From Nioella nitratireducens (GTDB taxonomy: Bacteria > Pseudomonadota > Alphaproteobacteria > Rhodobacterales > Rhodobacteraceae): 64,000 bases of DNA. Where the stretch lies: the NCBI RefSeq assembly GCF_001879715.1, contig NZ_MNBW01000008.1, forward strand, positions 1 to 64,000. Direction: 5' to 3'. The position numbers and the translations under genes are program-made. The notes under the pieces are model-generated. The model did no database searches and had not been told where the DNA came from. It was given only the letters and a program-made list of their open reading frames with translations. Below, one piece after another: positions 44,319 through 52,458 of the stretch (positions within the stretch are counted from its first letter, which is position 1; each line of letters begins with the position of its first letter).

Positions 44319-45154
44319 GCACTGACACCGTAGAGCGCCTCGGCATGGAAGCTGACGTGATCTTCCATGAAAGTGGAAACGAAGAAATACGAGTGATCGT
44401 ACCCCGGCTGCATCCGCAGCGTGGCAGGCTGACGGCGGGCGGCGATGGCCCCGGCCAGAGCCTCGGTTCCCAACAGATCGCCGAATTGATCGGCGGTGCC
44501 GGTGTCGATCAGGATCGGGCCGGGAAACCCGGTTTCGCGCATCAGCATGGTGGCGTCATGCGGCTCCCATAGCGCGGTATTTTCACCCAGATAGGCCGTT
44601 AGCTGCTTCTGGCCCCAATCGCTTTCCATCGGGTTGCAGATCGGCGCGAAAGCCGAAACGCTGGCAAACCGGTCGGGGAAGTTCATGGCGATGGTCAGCG
44701 CGCCGTGGCCGCCCATGGAATGGCCGGTGATGCCCTGCCGCTCGGGGTCCAGTGCAAAGCGTTTGAACAGTTGGGCTGGCAGGTCTTCTGCGATGTAGTC
44801 CCACATCTGGAAATGCTCGGCCCACGGGTCTTGCGTGGCGTTCACGTAAAAACCGGCCCCCTGCCCCAGATCATAGGCCTCGTCATTCGGCACACCGGCC
44901 CCGCGCGGGCTGGTGTCGGGAAAGACCAGCGCAATGCCCTGCTCGGCGGCCCAAAGTTGCGCACCCGCCTTCCCCATCGCGTTTTCATGGGTGCAGGTCA
45001 GGCCCGAAAGATACCAAAGGACGGGAACCGGCCCATCCTCGGCCTCGGCGGGCAGGAACAGCCCGAAGGTCATGTCGGTGCCGGTCGCGTCCGAGGCGTG
45101 GGAATAAACCCCTTGGGTGCCCCCGAAACAGCGGTTCTCGGAAATCGTTTCCAT
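44315..45154 (-). CDS. fghA: S-formylglutathione hydrolase
   Basis: Hydrolyses S-formylglutathione to formate and glutathione, the second step of glutathione-dependent formaldehyde oxidation. 279 residues, alpha/beta hydrolase of the esterase D type. The nucleophile is Ser146 in GHSMGGHG. LSGLTCTHENAMGKAG and PGYDHSYFF (last histidine) match the family. The ATG at 45154 begins with METISENRCFGGTQG, the family start; the open frame to 45187 is not needed. The first step enzyme is encoded at 48202-49314. Confidence 0.95.
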   Translation of the reverse strand: METISENRCFGGTQGVYSHASDATGTDMTFGLFLPAEAEDGPVPVLWYLSGLTCTHENAMGKAGAQLWAAEQGIALVFPDTSPRGAGVPNDEAYDLGQGAGFYVNATQDPWAEHFQMWDYIAEDLPAQLFKRFALDPERQGITGHSMGGHGALTIAMNFPDRFASVSAFAPICNPMESDWGQKQLTAYLGENTALWEPHDATMLMRETGFPGPILIDTGTADQFGDLLGTEALAGAIAARRQPATLRMQPGYDHSYFFVSTFMEDHVSFHAEALYGVSA

Positions 45155-45220
45155 CGGATCTGATCCTTGTTCTGATTGACCGCCCAAGGGGTAACGCGGG
45201 CATTCCGGGGCGGCAAGCTT

Positions 45221-46153
45221 TCAGAGCAGCGGCGTTACCCATGCGATGACAAGCGACACGGTCAGGATCGACACGGCGGTCGAAATCAGGATCGCGGCGG
45301 ACACCCGCTGCGGAGCGACGCCGTAATGTTGCGCCAACATATAGACGTTGCCCGCCACGGGCAGCGAGGCCGCCGAAATCATCACCGCCGCGTCGAACAG
45401 GGGCACCGGGAAGATCAACAGGGCCGCAACCGCGACAGCAGCAGGGTGCAGCACCAGCTTGCAAAAGCTCAGCCAGCCCGCAACCGAAAGGCGTTCGGCC
45501 GATTTCCCCGCCAGCGATGCCCCGATGGCAAAAAGCGCGCCGGGGGTGGCGGCGTTGCCAAGCAGCGCGAGAAATTCATTCACGACATCGGGGATCGGCA
45601 GGGCAAGGCCCGAGACCAGCAGACCCAGACCAATCGACACGATCATCGGGTTGCGCAGCAGCCCGCCGCCGATGGTGCGCAAAACGCCGATTGACATCTG
45701 CCCATCACGCGACCCGGTAATGAGAATGGTGATCAGGCTGGAAAACACGATCAGGTCGATGGCCAATACCATCAGCACCGGGCCCGCCGCCTCGGGCCCC
45801 ATCAGCACCACAAGCATCGGCACCCCGAGAAACCCGGTATTGCCGATCACCGCGCATTGCGCCTCGACCGCCGCTTCGGCCACGCTGACCCCGCGCAGGA
45901 ACGCCACAAAGGTCGCCAACAGATAGACCACGGTGCAACCAAGCAGATAGGCCGCGACGAACCACCAATCGAAGATTTCGGACAATGAAAGGTTGGCCGA
46001 GAACCGGAACAACATGGCTGACAGGGCGAAATAAAAGACAAACTTGGTCAGGTAGGCCGTCGCCTCGCCCGAGAAAAAACCCGTGCGCCCCGACTGGAAG
46101 CCCAATCCGATCAACGCAAAAAACGGCAACGTCTTCAGAAAAATCTCGATCAT
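45221..46153 (-). CDS. AEC-family transporter (auxin efflux carrier type)
   Basis: 310 residues with about ten membrane helices in the two-halves layout of AEC carriers; the central loop DGQMSIGVLRTIGGGLLRNPMIVSIGLG is typical. Such carriers export organic acids or amino acids. It lies 66 bases upstream of fghA on the same strand, and is divergent from a TetR regulator that may control it. Confidence 0.88.
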   Translation of the reverse strand: MIEIFLKTLPFFALIGLGFQSGRTGFFSGEATAYLTKFVFYFALSAMLFRFSANLSLSEIFDWWFVAAYLLGCTVVYLLATFVAFLRGVSVAEAAVEAQCAVIGNTGFLGVPMLVVLMGPEAAGPVLMVLAIDLIVFSSLITILITGSRDGQMSIGVLRTIGGGLLRNPMIVSIGLGLLVSGLALPIPDVVNEFLALLGNAATPGALFAIGASLAGKSAERLSVAGWLSFCKLVLHPAAVAVAALLIFPVPLFDAAVMISAASLPVAGNVYMLAQHYGVAPQRVSAAILISTAVSILTVSLVIAWVTPLL

Positions 46154-46253
46154 GTCGTCTTCGCTAGGACAAGTCCCGCAGACTGTCCAGCGCGGGCATC
46201 GCTTGATGAACTGAACTGGTCGGTTTATTCATGATCTGGGCAGGAGGACACCG

Positions 46254-46868
46254 ATGAATATCAACGCGCCGCTCAAAAAGGGACGCAAGTACGATCAGGT
46301 GGTCGCCGGGGCGCGCGAGGTCTTTCTGAAAGAGGGCTTCGAAGGGGCTAGCGTTGACCAGATTGCGCGGGATGCGGGCGTGTCCAAGGCAACGCTCTAC
46401 AGCTATTTCCCGGACAAACAGGCCCTGTTCATGGCCGTTCTGACATCGCAATGCATGCAGCAATCGGACGAGGCCATGGGGATCGAGATCCTGCAACAGC
46501 CCGTGCCCGAGGCGCTGTATTCCATTGCGCGGTCTTTCCTTGGCTACCTGATGTCCGATTTCTCGGTGCAGGTGTTCCGGGTCTGCGTCGCCGAATCGGC
46601 CCGGTTTCCCGACCTTGGCCGCGCGTTTTACGAGAGCGGGCCACAACAGGCGCTGGATCAGATCGCAAGCTATTTCGCCAGCGAAAAGGTGCAGCAAGAC
46701 CTGACCATCGACGACCCTTACCTTGCCGCGGACCAGTTTCTTCAGCTTTGCCGCGCGGACATGTTGCTGCGCAAGATCCTCAACGTCGAAACCGATGTCT
46801 CGGATGAGGCCATCGAGCGTATCGCGCGGGAAACCGTCAAGATGTTCCTTGCCCGCTATCGCCGCTAG
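46254..46868 (+). CDS. TetR/AcrR-family regulator
   Basis: 204 residues. The HTH is EGFEGASVDQIARDAGVSKATLYSYFPDKQALFMAV at about 28-63, with an all-helical ligand domain after it. AGGAGG lies before the ATG at 46254. The intergenic region with the divergent AEC gene (46154-46253) contains an imperfect dyad around AACTGGTCGGTT, a plausible shared operator. Ligand unknown. Confidence 0.92.
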   Translation: MNINAPLKKGRKYDQVVAGAREVFLKEGFEGASVDQIARDAGVSKATLYSYFPDKQALFMAVLTSQCMQQSDEAMGIEILQQPVPEALYSIARSFLGYLMSDFSVQVFRVCVAESARFPDLGRAFYESGPQQALDQIASYFASEKVQQDLTIDDPYLAADQFLQLCRADMLLRKILNVETDVSDEAIERIARETVKMFLARYRR

Positions 46869-46871
46869 GCG

Positions 46872-47579
46872 TCAGTCGATTCGCCGCACGAACAGTTGAT
46901 TTCCCTCGGCACGCTTGGTTTCCAGCGTCCTGATTTCCTTGACCAGATCCGAAAGCTTTTTCTTGCCGTAACTGCGAGTATCAAAATCCGGATGCGCCGC
47001 CACGATCTGCTGGCCGAGCGTGCCAAGGTTGAACCATTCGCTGTCCTGATCAATGCCATCCATGGCGTGATAGATCAGGTCGCGGGCCTCGTTGATCTTG
47101 CGCATCGAGGTATCCGCACGCTGCGTCTTGTCATCTTCCTGCTCGATATTCTCGATGAAGATGAACCGCTTGCAGGCTTTACGGAAGGCTTCGGGCGTTT
47201 TCTTCTGGCCGATGCCATAGACATCGAGGCCCTGTTCCCGGATACGGCTGGCGAGCCGGGTGAAATCGCTGTCGGAACTGACCAGAACAAAACCGTCAAA
47301 GCGGGCGGTGTGCAGCAGGTCCATCGCGTCGATCACCAGCGCGATGTCGCTGGCATTCTTGCCCACGGTATTGGCGGGCTGATGGAAGGGAACCAGCCCG
47401 TGCTCTGCCTGCACCCGGTTCCATCCCGCCATCTGCTGCGACGAGAAGTCCCCGTAAATGCGGCGCACGCTGGCCTCTCCAAAGCGGGCGATTTCATCGA
47501 AAATCGCCTTGGTGTGCTTGGGCGACGTGTTGTCGGCGTCCACGAGGACGGCCAGCAGCGGGGTTGTTGTTTCGGCCAC
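46872..47579 (-). CDS. NYN/LabA-like nuclease domain protein with OST-HTH-like tail
   Basis: 235 residues. The NYN (PIN-like) domain has LAVLVDADNTSPKHTKAIFDEI, GKNASDIALVIDAMD and LVSSDSDFTRLASRI, with the acidic residues expected of metal-dependent RNases. The C-terminal part (WFNLGTLGQQIVAAHPDFDTRSYGKKKLSDLV) resembles the LOTUS/OST-HTH domain that binds RNA. The start is a GTG at 47579 with AAGGAG 7 bases upstream; longer open frames to 47627 lack a ribosome site. Probably a cytoplasmic RNA nuclease. Confidence 0.9.
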   Translation of the reverse strand: MAETTTPLLAVLVDADNTSPKHTKAIFDEIARFGEASVRRIYGDFSSQQMAGWNRVQAEHGLVPFHQPANTVGKNASDIALVIDAMDLLHTARFDGFVLVSSDSDFTRLASRIREQGLDVYGIGQKKTPEAFRKACKRFIFIENIEQEDDKTQRADTSMRKINEARDLIYHAMDGIDQDSEWFNLGTLGQQIVAAHPDFDTRSYGKKKLSDLVKEIRTLETKRAEGNQLFVRRID

Positions 47580-47611
47580 GAGGGGGCTCCTTGTTTCTGC
47601 GCGATCTCGCG

Positions 47612-47743
47612 TCATGCGCAGGCGCACGGCATCTGTCGAGAGATGGTATGCACGAGGTCGGCCATCTCTTCGACCGTGAAATTGCCGTTGAACGCGATCT
47701 TGCCGCTTGAAACCGCCTGACGGATCACCCGTGAGGCATCCGG
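47612..47743 (-). other. In-frame open stretch after the stop of the next gene
   Basis: The 43 codons following the TAA (47744-47746) of the secreted protein stay open in the same frame until a TGA at 47612-47614. They read on as PDASRVIRQAVSSGKIAFNG and end EEMADLVHTISRQMPCACA. The composition looks protein-like. It may be a separate small gene (GTG at 47728, 38 residues), a degenerate C-terminus, or chance. I saw no ribosome site. Confidence 0.25.
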
Positions 47744-48148
47744 TTACTTGTTGCCGCCGGGGTTCGGAAACCCGGTGCCGCTGCGAGGCACTTGTTGATC
47801 CCAGAGGTTCGTCAACCGATCGGCCACGGTCTCGCGGGCGTCGTTGTCAGAGTCGCTGTTGTAAACAACCAGGAACGGGGCCACCAGGCCGGCCTCGATC
47901 GGGCAAATGAATAGCGCATCGACGACATCCCCCCGCAGGTCGTAGCCGCCAATCGTCCATTCGCTGCGCCCGGTGAATCCGTCCCCGCCATAGGTCGCGC
48001 GATAGGCATCAACAGTGGCCTCGGCCAGACGCATACATTCGGCCCGCTCATCGACAGACCCTAGGTCATTCACGGTCCAGCCTTCGGCGCTGGCCACGGT
48101 TGCACCCATGAAAAGGGCGGATGCGGCGAGAAAAGACGTGAGCTTCAT
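47744..48148 (-). CDS. Small secreted protein of unknown function
   Basis: 134 residues. Signal peptide 1-21 (LTSFLAASALFMGATVASA), mature part with two cysteines (AECMRL and FICPIE) that could pair. GYDLRGDVVDALFICPIEAGLVAPFLVVY is the most conserved-looking stretch. No known motif. It follows adhC on the minus strand, but the adhC terminator at 48164-48195 separates them, so it has its own promoter or lives on read-through. Confidence 0.75.
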   Translation of the reverse strand: MKLTSFLAASALFMGATVASAEGWTVNDLGSVDERAECMRLAEATVDAYRATYGGDGFTGRSEWTIGGYDLRGDVVDALFICPIEAGLVAPFLVVYNSDSDNDARETVADRLTNLWDQQVPRSGTGFPNPGGNK

Positions 48149-48163
48149 GAAATCCTCCTGACC

Positions 48164-48195
48164 AAAACGGGCCGACCCCGACTCAGGGGTCGGCC
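48164..48195 (-). terminator. Rho-independent terminator of the formaldehyde dehydrogenase gene
   Basis: On the minus strand GGCCGACCCC (48195-48186) pairs perfectly with GGGGTCGGCC (48179-48170) over a 6-base loop, followed by CGTTTTGG. Confidence 0.8.
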
Positions 48196-48201
48196 TCGGG
48201 A

Positions 48202-49314
48202 TCAGTATACCACGACCGAGCGGATCGATTCGCCGGCATGCATCAAGTCGAAGCCCTTATTTATGTCGTCGAGCGACAGAGTGTGGGTGATCATCGGGTC
48301 GATCTCGATCTTGCCCTGCATGTACCAGTCCACGATTTTCGGCACATCGGTCCGGCCACGCGCACCGCCAAAGGCCGTGCCACGCCAGACGCGACCAGTG
48401 ACCAGTTGGAACGGACGGGTCGAAATCTCGGCGCCAGCGGGTGCCACGCCGATGATCACGCTTTCACCCCAGCCCTTGTGGGCCGATTCCAGTGCCGCGC
48501 GCATCACCTGCACATTTCCGGTGGCATCAAAGGTATAGTCCCCTCCGCCGCCGGTCAGCTCGACCAGATGGGCCACCAGATCACCCTCGATTTCCGAGGG
48601 GTTCACGAAGTCGGTCATGCCGAACCGTTCGGCCATCGGCTTCTTGTCGTTGTTCAGGTCAACGCCGACGATCCTGTCAGCGCCCGCCAGCCGCAGACCC
48701 TGAATGACGTTGAGACCGATACCCCCCAGACCAAAGACGATACCAGTGGCGCCGATTTCGACCTTGGCGGTGTTGATGACCGCGCCGATGCCCGTGGTCA
48801 CACCACAGCCGATGTAGCAAATCTTGTCGAAAGGTGCATCCTCGCGCACTTTTGCCAGCGCAATTTCCGGCAGGACGGTGTGGTTGGCGAAGGTCGAGCA
48901 GCCCATGTAGTGCAGGATGGGGGTGCCATCGAGCATCGAGAACCGGGTGGTGCCGTCGGGCATAAGGCCCTGGCCCTGCGTGGCGCGGATCGCCTGACAC
49001 AGGTTGGTCTTGCCAGAAAGGCAATATTCACATTCCCGGCATTCCGGCGTGTAAAGCGGGATGACATGATCGCCGGGCTTGAGAGACGTCACGCCGGGGC
49101 CCACCTCGACCACCACGCCCGCGCCTTCATGGCCAAGGATGGCGGGAAACAGCCCTTCGGGATCGGCACCGGACAGGGTGAATTCGTCGGTGTGGCAAAT
49201 GCCCGTGGCCTTGATCTCGACCAACACTTCGCCCTCTTTCGGGCCTTCAAGGTTGACCTCCATCACTTCCAACGGTTTTCCGGCCTCTAGGGCGACGGCG
49301 GCACGGGTGCGCAT
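48202..49314 (-). CDS. adhC: S-(hydroxymethyl)glutathione dehydrogenase (class III alcohol dehydrogenase)
   Basis: Oxidises the formaldehyde-glutathione adduct to S-formylglutathione with NAD. 370 residues, normal for the class. Catalytic zinc ligands are Cys40 (GICHTDE) and His62 (GHEGAG); the structural zinc is held by Cys92, Cys95, Cys98 and Cys106. The NAD motif [12 protein letters not shown] lies near 195. Start is ATG 49314, where the [17 protein letters not shown] family start falls; an open frame to 49419 is discounted. The pathway's next enzyme FghA is encoded at 44315-45154. In marine Rhodobacteraceae formaldehyde comes from demethylation of methylated compounds. Other names for the gene: frmA, flhA, adhI. 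Confidence 0.95.
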   Translation of the reverse strand: MRTRAAVALEAGKPLEVMEVNLEGPKEGEVLVEIKATGICHTDEFTLSGADPEGLFPAILGHEGAGVVVEVGPGVTSLKPGDHVIPLYTPECRECEYCLSGKTNLCQAIRATQGQGLMPDGTTRFSMLDGTPILHYMGCSTFANHTVLPEIALAKVREDAPFDKICYIGCGVTTGIGAVINTAKVEIGATGIVFGLGGIGLNVIQGLRLAGADRIVGVDLNNDKKPMAERFGMTDFVNPSEIEGDLVAHLVELTGGGGDYTFDATGNVQVMRAALESAHKGWGESVIIGVAPAGAEISTRPFQLVTGRVWRGTAFGGARGRTDVPKIVDWYMQGKIEIDPMITHTLSLDDINKGFDLMHAGESIRSVVVY

Positions 49315-49461
49315 GCAAATTCCTCTCTTCGATTTTGCGTTGGTCCAAAGCCTGTGCCAAAGTGGCGGCGGTTTCAATGCAGATAGCCTGCGCTTGGGTA
49401 TCTTTTTGCGCTGTGCCAAGGCCGTATTTCACCGGGTACGACCGCAGGGTGCCGCCATCCC

Positions 49462-49490
49462 TTGCGTTCCCTGCGGAATCCTCCTATATG
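49462..49490 (+). promoter_or_regulatory. Promoter of the rimP-nusA-infB operon
   Basis: TTGCGT (49462-49467), 17-base spacer, TATATG (49485-49490). A transcript would start near 49497, and run about 70 bases before a terminator-like hairpin and 84 bases before the rimP start codon. Confidence 0.6.
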
Positions 49491-49545
49491 CCCTGTCAAC
49501 AGCGGCGCGCCGGTCTCTGACCGAACGTTCCACCGGGAAATATCG

Positions 49546-49568
49546 ACGGGCCGCGCGCCCGTTTTTTT
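49546..49568 (+). terminator. Leader terminator (attenuator candidate) just before rimP
   Basis: ACGGGC (49546-49551) pairs with GCCCGT (49557-49562), then six T (49563-49568). It sits between the promoter and the rimP start at 49581. An upstream GGCGCGC (49504-49510) could pair instead with GCGCGCC (49553-49559) and prevent the hairpin. Confidence 0.7.
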
Positions 49569-49580
49569 GTGTTTGGAAAC

Positions 49581-50171
49581 ATGTCAGACCTGATTGCCAA
49601 AACCGCGATGGACCAGCGAATGGCCGAAATCATCACCCCCGTGATCGAGGGAATGGGATTCGAGCTGGTGCGCGTCCGCCTGATGAGCGGCAAGACCAAG
49701 ACGTTGCAGATCATGGCCGAACGGCCCGAGGGCGGGATAGAAGTGGACAATTGCGCCGACATCTCGACCGCCGTCAGCGCCATCCTCGACGTTGAAGACC
49801 CGATCGAGGACAACTACACCCTCGAAGTCTCGTCCCCCGGAATCGACCGGCCTTTGACCCGGCTGAAGGATTTTGACACGTGGCAGGGCTACGAGGCCAA
49901 GCTGGAAACCGACGACCTGATCGACGGTCGCCGCCGCTTCAAGGGTGTGCTGGCGGGGATCGAGGGCAGCGAGGTGCTGATCAACCTGCCCGACCAGGAC
50001 GGTCAGGACGTGACCCTCGGGCTTGAATTCGACTGGTTGAGCGATGCGAAACTGGTCCTGACCGATGAACTGATCACCGAAATGCTGCGCCAACGCAAGG
50101 CCGCCGGCACCATCGACGAAACCCAATTCGACGAGATAGAAACCGAAGAGCCTGGAAAGGCGGAGGACTGA
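49581..50171 (+). CDS. rimP: Ribosome maturation factor RimP
   Basis: 196 residues. Both RimP domains are visible: the N-terminal alpha-beta domain ([30 protein letters not shown]), then [13 protein letters not shown] and [15 protein letters not shown]; the C-terminal SH3-like part and an acidic tail follow. RimP helps assemble the 30S subunit. The ATG at 49581 is preferred; GTG at 49569 lies right after the terminator hairpin. nusA begins 4 bases after the stop. Confidence 0.94.
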   Translation: MSDLIAKTAMDQRMAEIITPVIEGMGFELVRVRLMSGKTKTLQIMAERPEGGIEVDNCADISTAVSAILDVEDPIEDNYTLEVSSPGIDRPLTRLKDFDTWQGYEAKLETDDLIDGRRRFKGVLAGIEGSEVLINLPDQDGQDVTLGLEFDWLSDAKLVLTDELITEMLRQRKAAGTIDETQFDEIETEEPGKAED

Positions 50172-50174
50172 CCC

Positions 50175-51803
50175 ATGGCAATCACCAGTGCAAACCAGCT
50201 GGAGCTTTTGCAAACCGCCGAGGCCGTGGCCCGCGAAAAGATGATCGACCCCGGTCTGGTCATCGAGGCGATGGAAGAGTCGCTCGCCCGCGCCGCCAAA
50301 TCGCGCTACGGCTCCGAGCTTGATATTCGCGTCCATATCGACCGCAAGACCGGCAAGGCCACCTTCACCCGTGTCCGCACCGTGGTCGAAGAGGTCGAGA
50401 ACCACTTTACAGACCTGACCCTCCGCGACGCCCGCGCGTTCAAGGAAGACGCCGAGATCGGCGACGAGATCATCGACGAAGTGCCGCCGGTTGACATGGG
50501 CCGGATCGCCGCGCAATCGGCCAAGCAGGTCATCCTGCAAAAGGTCCGTGAAGCCGAGCGCGACCGCCAGTTCGAAGAGTTCAAGGATCGCAAGGGCACC
50601 ATCATCAACGGTCTGGTCAAGCGCGAGGAATACGGCAACGTCATCGTCGATATCGGTCGTGGCGAAGCGGTTCTGCGCCGGAACGAGAAGATCGGCCGCG
50701 AAAGCTATCGCCCCAATGACCGGATCCGCGTCTACATCAAGGACGTGCGCCGCGAACCGCGCGGACCGCAGATCTTCCTCAGCCGCACCGCGCCGGAATT
50801 CATGGCCGAGCTGTTCAAGATGGAAGTGCCGGAAATCTATGACGGCATCATCGAGATCAAGGCCGTCGCCCGTGACCCCGGTTCGCGCGCCAAGATTGCC
50901 GTCATTTCCTATGACAACTCGATCGACCCGGTCGGTGCCTGCGTCGGTATGCGCGGCAGCCGCGTTCAGGCCGTCGTGAACGAGTTGCAGGGCGAAAAGA
51001 TCGACATCATTCCTTGGAACGACGATCAACCGACGTTCCTTGTGAACGCGCTGCAACCTGCGGAAGTGTCCAAGGTCGTGCTCGATGAAGACGCCGGCAA
51101 GATCGAAGTGGTCGTGCCGGATGAACAACTGTCGCTGGCGATCGGTCGCCGTGGTCAGAACGTGCGCCTCGCCTCGCAGTTGACTGGCCTCGACATCGAC
51201 ATTCTGACCGAGGAAGAAGAAAGCGCCCGCCGTCAGGCCGAATTCGCCGAGCGGACCCAGATCTTCATGGATACGCTCGATCTCGACGAATTCTTCGCCC
51301 AGCTTCTGGTCTCCGAAGGCTTCACCTCGCTGGAGGAAGTGGCCTATGTCGAACTGGACGAACTGCTGGTCATTGACGGTGTGGACGAAGACACCGCCAA
51401 CGAACTTCAGGCCCGTGCCCGCGACTACCTCGAAGAACAGAACAAGAAGGCCCTGGAACGCGCCAAGGAACTGGGTGTCGAGCAGAGCCTTATTGATTTT
51501 GAAGGTCTGACTCCCCAAATGCTGGAAGCATTGGGGGAAGACGGCATCAAGACGCTGGACGACTTCGCCACTTGCGCCGACTGGGAACTGGCCGGGGGCT
51601 GGACCACGGTCGACGGCCAGCGCGTCAAGGACGATGGCCTGCTGGAAAAATTCGAAGTCAGCCTCGAAGAAGCCCAGAACATGGTGATGACCGCCCGTCT
51701 GCAACTGGGTTGGGTCACCATCGAAGAGCTTGAAGCAGACGCCGCCGCTGCCGCCGCCGCAGAAGACGACGCAGAGCCCGCCGAAGAGGAGGCCGGGTCC
51801 TGA
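50175..51803 (+). CDS. nusA: Transcription termination/antitermination factor NusA
   Basis: 542 residues. Domains in order: N-terminal polymerase-binding region, S1 domain (GLVKREEYGNVIVDIGRGEAVLRRNE, about 136-161), KH1 and KH2 (GACVGMRGSRVQAVVNELQGEKIDI; AIGRRGQNVRLASQLTG), then two C-terminal helix-hairpin-helix repeats with LLVIDGVDEDTANELQARA and an alanine/acidic tail. NusA controls pausing, termination and antitermination, and in E. coli regulates its own operon. The 4-base gap to rimP and the short gap to ylxR indicate one transcript. Confidence 0.96.
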   Translation: MAITSANQLELLQTAEAVAREKMIDPGLVIEAMEESLARAAKSRYGSELDIRVHIDRKTGKATFTRVRTVVEEVENHFTDLTLRDARAFKEDAEIGDEIIDEVPPVDMGRIAAQSAKQVILQKVREAERDRQFEEFKDRKGTIINGLVKREEYGNVIVDIGRGEAVLRRNEKIGRESYRPNDRIRVYIKDVRREPRGPQIFLSRTAPEFMAELFKMEVPEIYDGIIEIKAVARDPGSRAKIAVISYDNSIDPVGACVGMRGSRVQAVVNELQGEKIDIIPWNDDQPTFLVNALQPAEVSKVVLDEDAGKIEVVVPDEQLSLAIGRRGQNVRLASQLTGLDIDILTEEEESARRQAEFAERTQIFMDTLDLDEFFAQLLVSEGFTSLEEVAYVELDELLVIDGVDEDTANELQARARDYLEEQNKKALERAKELGVEQSLIDFEGLTPQMLEALGEDGIKTLDDFATCADWELAGGWTTVDGQRVKDDGLLEKFEVSLEEAQNMVMTARLQLGWVTIEELEADAAAAAAAEDDAEPAEEEAGS

Positions 51804-51828
51804 GCGCAGGTCGCGGAGGGTCTGGTCG

Positions 51829-52458
51829 ATGACGCGGGGCGGCCAAATGAAATCGCGCGATGACGCCGAACGGCGGTGCATCGCCACCGGAGAAACCCAG
51901 CCCAAGGCCGGGTTGATCCGCTTTGTTGTCGGGCCGGGCGATATTGTCGTGCCCGACATCCTTGAAAAGCTGCCCGGCCGGGGCATCTGGGTTTCGGCGG
52001 AACGGGCGGCGTTGGACCTCGCTGTGAAGAAATCGCTTTTCAGCCGTGGTGCGAAAAAGAAAGTGACGGTGCCGGACGACCTCATCACGCAGGTCGATAC
52101 CGTGCTGTCACGGCATGTTGTGGACCTGATCGCGCTGGCCCGAAAGTCGGGTGTGGCCGTGGCCGGGTTCGAAAAGGTCAAGACCTGGCTCGCAGAGGGT
52201 CGGGCGCGTGTCCTGTTTCAGGCCATCGACGGTTCTGAGCGGGGAAAAACGAAACTTTGGACGCCGGAAGGTGGCCGGTTTTTCGGCTGTTTGACGGCCG
52301 ATGAATTGGGTTTGGCATTCGGGCGCCAACGTGTGATACATGGCGCGCTTGCGACTGGCGGACTCGAGCGACGTGTTGTAGAGGAGGCCTCGAAGCTGCG
52401 AGGCCTGCGCGGCACATACGGCGAATATCTCGCCGGGAAGGATACGAAAGACGTATGA
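51829..52458 (+). CDS. YlxR (DUF448) and L7Ae-like RNA-binding protein
   Basis: 209 residues. The N-terminal YlxR domain has [24 protein letters not shown] and [18 protein letters not shown]; the second half ([34 protein letters not shown]) is an L7Ae-type RNA-binding fold, a fusion seen in alphaproteobacteria. In E. coli-like operons ylxR is between nusA and infB, as here. The ATG at 51829 follows GGAGGG; an internal ATG is at 51847. Its stop overlaps the infB start by 4 bases. Confidence 0.9.
   Translation: MTRGGQMKSRDDAERRCIATGETQPKAGLIRFVVGPGDIVVPDILEKLPGRGIWVSAERAALDLAVKKSLFSRGAKKKVTVPDDLITQVDTVLSRHVVDLIALARKSGVAVAGFEKVKTWLAEGRARVLFQAIDGSERGKTKLWTPEGGRFFGCLTADELGLAFGRQRVIHGALATGGLERRVVEEASKLRGLRGTYGEYLAGKDTKDV

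Noticed and set aside
46190-46245. Imperfect dyad around AACTGGTCGGTT between the AEC and TetR genes
   Set aside because: Only partly symmetrical, so it is mentioned with the TetR gene and not claimed as a site.
49584-52181. An 865-codon open frame on the minus strand opposite rimP and nusA
   Set aside because: It covers two well-supported core genes on the other strand and its product is compositionally odd with no recognisable domain. Long antisense frames are expected in GC-rich DNA.
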